Origin: Phragmites australis | Taxonomy: Eukaryota > Streptophyta > Magnoliopsida > Poales > Poaceae | Direction: 5' to 3' | DNA: 64,000 nucleotides | Assembly: GCF_958298935.1 (NCBI RefSeq) | Contig: NC_084924.1 | Location: 1,178,001 to 1,242,000, forward strand | In this document: positions 25,443 through 40,901 of the stretch, in pieces | Layout of the letters: each line of letters starts with the position of its first letter | Position numbering within the stretch: the first letter of the stretch is position 1 | Notes under the pieces: model-generated | Seen by the model: the letters and a program-made list of their open reading frames with translations, nothing else | The model's database searches: none | Told to the model about the DNA's origin: nothing | Program-made: the position numbers and the translations under genes

Positions 25443-27928
25443 TCATGGACACATTTTCCATGCGAGATTCATCACATTGTCGTCAATGTATGGGCGCAAA
25501 TCCCACATAAGGCAGTATCCCTCGAGCTGCGATGATGGTGTTTTAAGAGATAATGCACTGACAATCTTTTCCTGCAGGGAAAACCGGAAAAAGTAGTCTC
25601 CGTTAATCAAAAGGCCTAAAGAAACAGAATTGGGATGCCGTAAAATGCGATCGAAAGCAAATGAACATCCTGACACATGGGATGCTGCAAAACGCAATCT
25701 ACCTGCATCATATAGTCAAGCTTCAACATGTTACAAACAATGATCATCACTGTAACGAACGATACATCTCTGTCCAATTGATCTGCACTTTTATCCTCCT
25801 CCTGCAATGTAGAAGTACCGTGTTCCCAGTTTCCATTTAACTTATCGTTGCAAACAGCAAGTTTTTCTTTGTTGAACAGGACACCAATAGTAACAGAGTA
25901 GCAAAAGCATTGTGGGAACCGAGACTTTACCTCCATGAAGCAAGTTTCATTGTTCAGCTTGTTACCAATGGAAGGACTGTCCGAAGTTTCCAATTGATCT
26001 GCACTTTTGTCCTCCTCCTGCAATGTAGAAATACCATGTTACCTGGTTTCCATTTCACTTCATCATTAAAAGAAGTAAGTTTTTCTTTGTTGAACAGGAC
26101 ACCAATAGTTACAGAGTAGCAAAAACATTATGGGAGACTTCTACCTCCATGAAGCAAGTTTCATTGTTCAGCTTGTTATCAATGGAAGGATTGTCCAAAG
26201 TTTCCAGAGCACTTAAACTGGCCGTTTGTGTAACGCCATGGACATCCTTGACTAGACATTCGAGCTCTTCAAGCAGTGTCTTAACTTTGAGAAAATAAAA
26301 GAACAGCAGGCCAATTAGAATTAGAAGTTTCACAAACTTGATAAAAAGGCAATATTATTAACCGATAGCTCTAGTTTAAAAAATATGAACTGAAGAGAAC
26401 ATTAAAGTGGAATTGATGCACCATTCTTATCTTTGGCCAAATGTTTTCCTCTGTCTACTAATGGAAAGGTAGGCAGTACTTCTGCCAATTCTTGAAATAT
26501 ATGTCTTTGGTCAAATGTAGGCCAAACAGCCATGTACACTACTACATGAGTACATGACCAAACAAGATACAGAACTACATAAGGACTATCAACTAACTGG
26601 TGATCATTAAGTTGGTCTTTGAAAAAGGATCTCTTGGCAAAACAGATATGATTACTCTATGCTATCATGACTGCATTGTTAAGAATAACAATTCAGAATT
26701 ACTATTGTCAATTTTGACTTTACTATTCAATACGCATGGCAAAGGTTGAATAGAGAAGTCAAAATTGACAGTCATTCAATAACAGAGGTAGTATATCAAT
26801 CTGCGATTATGTGTCCAAAATGAGAATATATCCCTTTGAATCACAAGCAATGTTCGCCGCACCAATATGAATATATCTGGACACTAAGCAGTTAGTAGAT
26901 TTTGCACAAGAATTGCAGTGAGGTCACGCTTTACATTAATTAAATGCTTGTGCATAGTGAATATAATAAAGATTAACAAACTCATATAAGATAAAGAGCG
27001 ACCAAATACCTTCGTTTATATGATCTTTAAGTCCATCTTCACACGAACGTACTGGTACAAGAAACAGAAAAAATCAATATTAAACTGATTAAAAGTTATG
27101 GAGTTGTCTATTAAAAGTGAGCAATTAAGTTCTTTAAAGCTTATGCTTCATTAATGAAAGCAAAGAATCAAAGCAGTACATATAATCTGCTTAGAATCAC
27201 AATATCGGATAAAATTCTATAGCCAGAACCTCACCTAGTCACAACTATACTACTACATGAGTTCACAAAATTATGTACAGCGTGAGTTCTGATAAGCAAA
27301 TCATATCAATCAATAGCATGCGAGAATAAGAACGACTATTCATTCTTAAAGCTAGACAACTCACACTGATTTATGTTTGAAATGTTCTGGCAGTGAAGCC
27401 TGCAGCCAGCTTCAAGGTAGGACCGCATTCTGCCAGTGCAGTTAGATTTAAGTATCGCACTCATGACATCCGACCCGGCAGGAATTTGTGGCCTTCGAAA
27501 ATTCTCTGAAACAAGGTGGTTCAGCGCCCTCGATAAATCACAATTCACAAGTATGGAAAAAATACAGTACAAGTATCAGAATAATGTTTCTGAGTAAAGG
27601 CACTACACAGTGGATCATATAAGCTGAACCTTCAGTTGTGCACACAAAAGGGGAGGGGGGACATGTCAGAATTGCTAACCTAGCTCCTGATGGAATCTGA
27701 CAAGCAATCGCTTCCCAGATTCAGCTAGCTCCTCGAACCGAGCCACCCTGTGTCACAGATGGAAGGATCAGCACAGCGCAGGTCAATGGGAATTTCAGAC
27801 GAAAAAGATACGAATTCAGATCGCAGAAGAAGGATGAAATACTTGGTCATGAACTCCAGGAATACGCCGTGGCAAGTTCGTTCCTCCTCACCTGCCACGG
27901 CGGGCGGCGGCGGCGGCTCCTCGAGCAT
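25443..27928 (-). CDS. Uncharacterised plant protein with a chimeric duplicated exon
   Basis: I do not recognise a characterised domain. Eight minus-strand exons join in frame: 27843-27928, 27680-27747, 27365-27505, 27010-27051, 26145-26284, 25931-26017, 25703-25801 and 25443-25571, giving 263 aa. The N-terminus is MLEEPPPPPAVAGEEERTCH. ARFEELAESGKRLLVRFHQE looks helical, SYLEAGCRLHCQNISNINQ follows, and the C-terminus is GYCLMWDLRPYIDDNVMNLA then WKMCP. Residues of exon 7 (VSFVTVMIIVCNMLKLDYMMQ, split across the helix) are hydrophobic enough for a buried or membrane helix. Exon 6 begins EEDKSADQLE like exon 7 and ends NKLNNETCFME like exon 5. The gene therefore carries a local duplication that kept the frame. 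It is divergent from the oxidoreductase at 28280, sharing about 350 bp of promoter region. Confidence 0.75.
25773..26205 (-). repeat. Tandem duplication of about 215 bp inside a gene
   Basis: The block from about 25775 to 25990 recurs at about 25990-26205 with scattered substitutions. Shared words include CAATTGATCTGCACTTTT, TTTTTCTTTGTTGAACAGGA, and CTCCATGAAGCAAGTTTCAT on the plus strand. Each unit spans the end of one exon, an intron of about 130 bp, and the start of the next exon. Confidence 0.85.
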
Positions 27929-28279
27929 AGCTGGAACCTCTCCCGCCTGCGAACTTCAACTACCACGGAGCTCGGCGGCGACGGCGAGCCGAGTCCAGTA
28001 GCCCTCCCCGTCCCGTTAGGCGGGCCGCATTTAGTGGGCCGGATCGACACTTAATGGGCCCAAATGTAGTATTCTCGGCCTAGACGGGCCAGGGCTTTTA
28101 ATCCACGACGGAGAACGGCCGGCGAGGAGCCACGTGTCCCCAACCGCGGCCTCACTCTACTGTCTACTCCCTCGCCTTCCTCTCTCTCCTCGTCGTCTTC
28201 CAACGGTTCGGCGTTCGCCTGGGGGAGCGCACGAGAGCCCGGGCCGCGCCCCATTTTCGCTCACCGCTCTGACTCCGAG
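27929..28279. promoter_or_regulatory. Shared promoter region of two divergent genes
   Basis: About 350 bp separates the start codons of the minus-strand gene at 27928 and the plus-strand oxidoreductase at 28280. It contains two GGGCC/GGCCC-type words (near 28021-28062), common in plant housekeeping promoters, and a CCACGTGTC G-box-like word near 28131. No TATA box is evident. Confidence 0.4.
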
Positions 28280-31200
28280 ATGGCGGCCTCAGCATTAACC
28301 TCCCGCGCTGCCTCTGCCGCGACAGCCGCCGTCTTTCCAAGTCGCTCGCTGCCGGGCCGTGGCCGCCGACGAACGCTCCACCGACCCCTCCTTCCCCGAG
28401 GGCCAGAACCGCGCGCTCTCCGGGTACGCACCAACTGATCATTCAAATTTCCGAATGTTTATCACTTCGTCATCGCCTCATCGATGTTGTTGGATTCTGA
28501 TGGATCAGGGCGGTGGAGAGGCCGGCGGCGGACGTCGTCGTGATCGGCAGCGGGCTGTGCTGCGCGGGGCTCCTGGCGAGGTACGGCCAGGACGTGCTGG
28601 TGCTCGAGAGCCATGACCGCCCGGGAGGCGCCGCACATTCGTTTGATATCAAGGGGTTCAACTTCAACTCGGGGCCGTCCTTGTTCTCGGGGTTCCAGTC
28701 CAGAGGCCCCCAGGCAAATCCACTCGCTCAGGTGAGCCCACGCGCTACTTGATTGTGCATACTACACAACACAACTACACAAGCATAGCTTTTTGGCATT
28801 TTGGAAGTTGGATGGACTGACAATGTTGATTACGGTGAGAGCTTGAAGTTGTTCTGATTTTCTACTGGCTCAGGTCCTTGATGCGCTAGGCAAATCAGTA
28901 CCTTGTGCGTCTTATGACTCTTGGATGGTTTATGTACCTGAAGGCCAGTTCCTCTTGCGGATCGGGCCAACTGATTTTCTCAAGGTAAGCTATCTTAATT
29001 AGGCTACTTGGTATATACCGTTCCCTTAACTTTTAGCATGTGCATTTCTTAATTTTCAGCAAGTTGTTTCAGTAACCATTCATATGTTTGATTATTCTCT
29101 AGTTAGTAATAATTGGGTATCCCTCGTAAAAGAAGTATTTTGGATATTGTTTTCTTATGATGACAAAGTGAAGCAACCAAATAAGAGTTGTTTCCTTAGA
29201 GTCCTTCATACTCCACATACAAATAATCCTAAATGTTTAGCATATCATCTAGTCATATGATAATCAGATATGGTGCAATTTGTGATCATTTTCGTGATAC
29301 TGCACAAAGAGGTCCTTGGTTGATACCCTGCGATTTTGTAAGCTCCACTGTGCACACCTAGCTGTTGTGATCAAAGGAGGGCCAGTGATGCAGGGAAATG
29401 AAACCTTGAAAATGGGGGATGGATTGCTGGCTACCATGGCAGTGAATTGCTGCCGTGGTAGTTGCCTAAGATTTTTTGGAGTGATCAGCATGGATCATTA
29501 CATCTAGCAATGCTCTGTCACATTTATCAATTTTTGTTGTTAGCATTTTTGTTTGTGTTGGATTGCTCTCACTCTTGACTGGATCCTGACTTCTAATTCC
29601 TGCAGGACCTTGAGACATTTGTTGGCATCGACGCTGTCCAGGAGTGGAAAAAGTTTCTTGTGAGTTTTCTTTATCTGGTAGTTAGTTTCTTTGGTAAAGG
29701 CTTTTCTAGTTGTAGATTAACTCTTTGAATTGCTGAACAATGCATGGGTAATGCACTAGGTGTTGTCTTTCCTGTGCGTTTGTACTCGCATACACTTTAA
29801 AATCATGCAATGTTTATATTTTAAGGTACTCTTATATTTCCTTAAAACACATGCTAATGCCATACTGAAAACAATCTCAGGATGCAGTTATTCTTCTGTC
29901 TGCAGCTGCAATGGCTTTGCCTCCACTTTCCATTCGAGGTGATTTGGGCGTTCTCTCCACAGCTGCTGGTAGATATGCTCCTTCTCTGTTGAAATCATTC
30001 ATACAAATGGGACCCCAAGGAGCTCTGGGTGCCACAAAACTTCTACGGCCATTCTCAGAGATTGTTGATTCGCTAGAGCTGAAAAATCCCTTTGTTCGTA
30101 ACTGGATCGATCTCCTGTGCTTTCTACTTGCTGGAGTAAAATCTGATGGCACTCTGTCTGCAGAAATGGTAATCTAAGCTCCAACGGGTTAAATTTCCTC
30201 TTTAGTGCTTCCCCAAACTTTAGCTCATGATGAAAACTGCGCATAATCAAAACGGTAACATGTGATATGCAGAAAATGATGTGTGTGAGCAAATTCAGTA
30301 TTCATCGCTTGTGCCCTGAAACTAGCTTGACACACCCTAATTACTACGTACAATGAAAGAGCTATGCATCTGAAGTTTTCTGAATCGTCATTAATCCAGA
30401 TCTGATAGACCACCAAATGCATGAACATGAACTGTATTAAAACAAGTTTGTGTTGTGTTTTTTTTTAAGAAAAAAGTTTTGTGTTGTGTGAATCAAATAG
30501 ATGTAATAATTTTGTTGCACAATCTGTGTGAATATTTTTTGTTGGTTCATCTTGGGTGGTGAGGACCGATGGAGCATGATAAGACTACTCATGAAAATGG
30601 GAGTATTGTTGATGTTGGCAAGGATATACTCTTACTGGCTTTTCATATCATTGGCGCATCTATCTAAACCTGCGACAATCTTAGAGTTTATGTACCAGGT
30701 GCCATATTTCAGGACCTACAATAAGCTACTCCCATCTGCCCCTAAACCAAGCAATGCAATGACCATGGTAGTGATTATATTTGTACTGGGACTGAATTAT
30801 GTAGGGTGGCAGCATACTTTTCCAGTGATGAATGGCATTTACTGTTATAAGAAATCATGAGATGGCTATTGCTGTTTGTTTGCTCCATATCATTCATCTT
30901 TACATCTACATATTGGTGATCCATCTGCCATGCCCATTTAAAATTAGTTGGATAATTTAAAATATAAAAATATGAAGTGTTCTGTTCATCATTTGGTCTA
31001 ACTACATCCTCAGGTTTATATGTTTGCAGAATGGTATAAACCAGGATGCTTGCTTGAGTACCCTCTGGGTGGAAGTGGAACAATAATAGATGCCCTTGTG
31101 CGTGGTATTTAAAAATTCAATGGCAGACTTGCTCTTCGTTTCATGTTGAAAATATCTTAATTGAGAATGGTCGAGCGGTTGGTGTCAAGCTACAAAGTGG

Positions 31201-32899
31201 ACAAGTAAGCTCCAGAGGACATTTTATTTCAAAACCAAAGAAAAAAGAAAAATAAATAAGAACTTGTTGGAAAATGAGTGGTATGTCATGGCCATAAAGC
31301 TAATAACAACAACGATGAGTAAGACTCTGATTCAGATGTCATGTAGCTATCATGGACAATTATTTTGTCTTGTGTGATGTTTTGTAATATATTGTTCTTT
31401 ATAGATGCTAAATGGCCTTTAATCAGAAGGTACAATCCACAACATCAAAAGACAGTTTCTATGTGAAAAGCAAATTAAGTGTTTATCCTCAGTACTGCAT
31501 ATCATATTTAGTCTAGGCCATGCTCCATCGCTTTCAAGTAGTGGCAGACCATAGAAATGATGTAGGCCAAGATGGCAAAAAATTGCCTCTTTGTTGTCTT
31601 ATGCATCTATTTTTTAGTGGCATGATTGTGTCACATGTCAATCTAGGTCAGTAGATAAACTTTTTTCCCTGTATTGATTTCCATCATGCTACCTATGGTT
31701 TGAAGAAAGATGCAGCTGTTGAAATCTTGTCGGGAATTATATGTCCTCTTGCAGGTTGTACGTGCAAAGAAAGCGGCTGTTAGTAATGCATCTATATGGG
31801 ATACTTTGGATCTGCTACCACCAGATGTCCCAAAATCATACAAAGATAAAGTGAAAGCAACTCCATAATGTGATTCGTTTATGCATCTCCACCTGGGTTT
31901 TGATGCAGAGGTTCGTTCTTGTATGCTTCATCTGAAGTGAAATCTATTCACAAAGATCTGTGTTTCCACATTGGTGTTACATTTCTTACTGTAATTGACA
32001 ACATTACTGAAACATAATGCTAGAGAGGACCTTGGGATCCATCACATTGTGGTTAATGATTGGAACAAAGGAGTCGATGGTGAACAGAATGTTGTGTTGA
32101 TGTCAGTTCCTAGTGTTCTTGGTAAGAGCCTGGCACCACCCGGAAAGCACAGCCTTCATGCATACACACCAGGAGCAGAACTTTTCAGTTTGTGGGAGGG
32201 ACTGGATCGGAAAAGCGCAGATTATCGAAGGCTGAAGGAAGAACGTTCTGAGGTACATCATAGTGAGAACTGCTATGCTATAGTTACAATTTTGATCCCT
32301 TCAAGCTATCAGTACCTATCAGTTGATGCATTTCATGCCATTTCCCAAGTTTAGATATGTCTTGAAGTTCCACGTGTCCACCCTCATCGGTCCAGTTCTT
32401 TTAGCGCATGTGCTCATTTGCATTGTCTAAGCAAGATCTGATAATGACAGTGAATTAATCAAAAGAGAGAAGTGCTCGAAAGCTGAGCACAGAAGTCATC
32501 AAAATGACTCAAGTTTTTCAAAATAAGACCTCCATCAACTGCCTGTAAAATGTAACTTTGACTGACATTCTAATGCAAACTTTTCAGGTGATGTGGAAAG
32601 CTGTGGAGCTTGCTCTTGGCCCAAGATTTAGCAGAGAAAAGTGCGACGTGAAGTTGGTCGGGACACCATTAACGCACAAGAGGTTTCTCCGAAGAAATAG
32701 AGGAACGTATGGTCCAGCCATAAAAGCTGGAGAAGCCACTTTCCCTGGGCATGCAACACCAATCCCCCAGCTGTTCTGCTGTGGTGACTCAACTTTTCCA
32801 GGAATCGGAGTACCGGCGGTCGCGGCGAGCGGCGCAATCGTCGCCAACACTCTTGTCTCGGTGTCGCAACATTCAGAGCTTGACGCCGTTGGAATTTAA
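28280..32899 (+). pseudogene. Carotenoid-isomerase-like FAD oxidoreductase, disabled
   Basis: This family of plastid flavoproteins is related to prolycopene isomerase (CRTISO) and all-trans-retinol saturases. Exons read: 28280-28423, 28509-28731, 28874-28984, 29606-29659, 29881-30168, 31014-31204, 31755-31910, about 32024-32251 and 32588-32899. Motifs include DVLVLESHDRPGGAAHSF, FNFNSGPSLFSGF, YKPGCLLEYPLGGSGTIIDA and FCCGDSTFPGIGVPAVAASG. Lesions seen: ATG 28280 is out of frame with exon 2, and the needed frame has TAA at 28296-28298 upstream; the Rossmann motif reads VVVIGSGLCCAG, lacking about three residues expected from GxGxxG; TAA at 31110-31112 within VRGI*KFNG; one base missing near 31140; TAA at 31866-31868 within KATP*CDSF; and exon 8 does not join exon 7 in phase. 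Several independent lesions make a sequencing error unlikely. The splice sites otherwise look sound, so the loss may be recent. Confidence 0.8.
30445..30488. repeat. Direct-repeat footprint around oligo-T in an intron
   Basis: AGTTTGTGTTGTG (30445-30457) recurs as AGTTTTGTGTTGTG (30475-30488). Between them is a T-run followed by AAGAAAAA. This resembles a target duplication around a tiny retroposon remnant, inside the large intron before exon 6 of the broken oxidoreductase. Confidence 0.35.
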
Positions 32900-35172
32900 A
32901 CCGCAGATATGTGTCCTGGTAAACATCGACTTTGTGTTCATAGTACCATTGCATTATACATTTTTTTTTTTTTTTTGCTACTGAAACTACATCAAATACT
33001 TTGTGCTGGAGCTTTTCACAGGCATCACGATGCAGAGTCCAGCTGCAAGCCTGCAACCCCCTTAGAATAATGATGATGATGTTTCTACTTCTCACAGCGC
33101 AGCTCACATGGCCGCTTTACAGTAGCGTATGCAATCTGAATTGTAGATGTGAGACTCATTTGACCTGGTCAACGGATGACAGTAGCATGATGAGGATGAA
33201 CAGAACAGCTATCCTTGTAGACCTTTTGAGTGCTCCCTTTTTGTTACCACCACTTGTTTCTTGTTGTTATTCATTTGGGCAAAGGCATGTGACTGCCTCC
33301 GTTTTTGTCTATCTTGCTTCCCAAACTACACCAAGTCTCTGGTTCCAAGCAGGCAGATAAGTAGATATGCATACATACAGAATAAGATAGCCAAGTTTTT
33401 TCCATGGCTGTTGAGGCCATGAAAAGAGCATACGGATGAGCCATGAACGGGAAGTTTACAACATCGGCTCAGTACCTATGTAACACATTGTCGTTTACAA
33501 AAGAACCACGGTGCAATACTGAAGTGCTTAATAGTCAGAAATGAGGCTGGAAAAAACTCTTGGATGATATTGTACAGTAATGATTCAGATATACATGAAG
33601 TTCGTATTACCCCACGTTGTTAAGAGATGCTGCTTTCTGACAAAGAGGTCGCCTGAAGAAACCATGCTTGTTGTATTGTTCTACCGAAAGCTCTGTGGCA
33701 CATGCAGGCTTTTCCATATTTTTACTGGTACGGCGAACCATGTGTTTATTTGTGTTGGAAGAATAGATGCATTGTACAACTGAAGTCGCAGTTAGCTGAT
33801 AGTCATTCAACAACAAATACCAGTTGTGCAATCTGTTGGTTAGAGCAGCACTTGTTCAAAGAACTAAAATATTACTTTTTTTAATATAGCAAAACCAGAT
33901 TATCGTTGTATATTCATCAGAAAAGTCCCTTTTCCACTTTATATGCTTTCTTCAAGAAAGATGTTTAAAGTTCCATCCAAAAGTCAATCTGTAGTTGCAA
34001 ATTTGACATAAATTTCCAGCACTGGAAAAGAACAGACAAATAGTGCATTATTTTTATCAGTTAAGCACATGTTCACCTAAAAAAAGAAAAGCACAAATTG
34101 CTTCTAAAAAATATACCTGCACATCACAAGTCACTTCCAAGTCAATCAAATCCATCAATCCAAGTATTTTCACTGCAAATTGACTGCAGCAAGCATCGCA
34201 GCCTCGAATCAGAGGTGTCACCTCACTCCACCTTCACAGCTCACACCCAATATTTGTTGGCATCTTCTTGTCTTCCAACCCCACCCCCTCCCTCCCCTGC
34301 AGCTTCCATACTCTCCCCAATAAATTTCCCTGGTCCTTCCATGCCGCGCCAATTCTTTTTACCGGAAACGGAAAAGTTTGCAAGGACCAGGAGCTAGCAG
34401 CTGCCCTCCACTACCTCACTCACTCCCACCACCAACTTGCTCAGTTGCTCCAGAGTCCTAACCATCTCCTCCCCCACTGGCCACTGCCCAGCTCAAGAAC
34501 CCCAAAACGAGTGCTGGAGCGACTGCAAGAACCGTGAGACTGTGAAGGGCCTGTGTTTTGATCTGCTCCAAGAAATCGTCTTCGATCTCGGCGTGGTTTC
34601 AGTTTGAGGTACTGGCTCTGGTTTCTTTGATCCCATTCCCACCCGGAAAAAAATGGTTCTTCTGATTTCTTCTTCGGGTCCGGTTTGCGCGGTTTTGACC
34701 CAATTATCGAGGTATTGGATTTGGGATGGATCGACCGGTTTATCTCGGAGGATCTTTAGTCCAGTTTTGAGTGTGATCTGTCACGATTTGGAGAAAGTTG
34801 CAGTTGTTTTTTTACGCAAGGGTTCTTCTTGATCTCTGTGTGACTGGAAGCTCGGTTGCTTTTTGGGAGTAGTGAACTGTAGCTGAAGAATTAGCAGTGC
34901 TTGCGGAGTACTCTCTGCATCGCTTCAATCACCAGGAGAAGATTTTTGTGGCTTTTTTTCCATCTGTTCTTTTTCTGTATTTCTGCACTTACATGAAATT
35001 TACCCTAACATAAACAAATCGTACTGTGCAGCTATTATTGTTGAATTAATGGTGGAGGAACTGGCATTGGCAATGGAAGGCTGATCTTCCACAAGCGATG
35101 AAACTGCACACTGGAGTGCTTGCTCATCTTGACCTTGGTGATCTCGACTGAGCCTTACCACTCGGCTGGGGA
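32900..35172. other. Oxidoreductase 3' flank, spacer, and GSK3-like 5' UTR
   Basis: The first ~400 bases are the 3' flank of the pseudogene. About 33400-34150 is AT-rich spacer with no recognisable gene. From about 34190 begins the 5' leader of the kinase gene. Exonic leader to 34608 ends TTTGAG before GT, and an intron 34609-35031 ends TGTGCAG; the leader resumes to the start codon at 35173. The transcription start is not fixed. Confidence 0.5.
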
Positions 35173-40021
<4,849 letters not shown>

Positions 40022-40901
40022 TTTTCGCTGGTCTTTTAGCCCTTTTTCCCACTTGTTTGTTCCCTGAGGGAAGCTTGTAAAGCTGTAGCTTCTCCTTTCC
40101 TTCCTTCCCTGCTCCCCCTTTCTACCTTTCTTGCTTCAGAGCTTTGTGTGGATGAGATCGTTGACAGACACTAGAACTGTTCCAGGATGTTAGGTTGAAG
40201 AAGCTTGTGTGTGGTGTGCAGTTGGTTTGAGGTTGGAGATTTCGGTTTCAGCGTTGTGTGATGCTTGTGAAGCTTCTGTCTTTTTTTTTTTTTTTTTTTT
40301 GGGAACTGACTTCAAGATTTCGTCATGTGAAGCTTGTGTGCACTGTGCAGTAAAGTAGTTGAATCATGAGAGAGATATTAGTCTACTATGAGAGTGTTGG
40401 ATGATGCAATCATTCAGGAAAGAGGATGTTAACTACTTTATTTATTTAACTAAATTACGGGCAAATGCAGTGCTTCCCGATATGCAATGCATTGTCACAG
40501 TTCAAAATTATCTCAGATTTGCTTTAGAAAAATTTGGGAGTGGATATATATTATGAATAATGAGATAAATTTCTCACGGCCTCTCCGAGAAAGAAATAAG
40601 AATTATTTTTTCTCGCGAGAAATTAAATCAACTTTGCACGCAAGAAAGCCAGGATAATTTTCAGCCATCCGATCTCACGGATGAATCATCTTGCACCGCA
40701 AGACAAACCTGCCGAGTCCTTTCTTGCAGCGCAGGAAAGAACCCGGTCCCGGCACCCTCTCCTCCGTCCGATCGAAAATCCAGCGGCTGTGATCTCCCAG
40801 CCAACCTCCCATAACCCCTCCCTTCCCTTTCGTCGTCCACTTCCACCACTCAGAACCCTAGCTAAACCCCATTCTCCGCCGCCGGCACGCGCTCCGGCGA
40901 G
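40022..40901. other. Kinase 3' UTR and prohibitin promoter region
   Basis: The kinase 3' UTR probably runs to about 40400 and includes a T-run near 40280-40302. The prohibitin 5' leader is CT-rich just upstream of the ATG at 40902. A GCAAGAAAG/CTTTCTTGC-type inverted word pair sits near 40640-40730. No other gene is seen. Confidence 0.4.
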
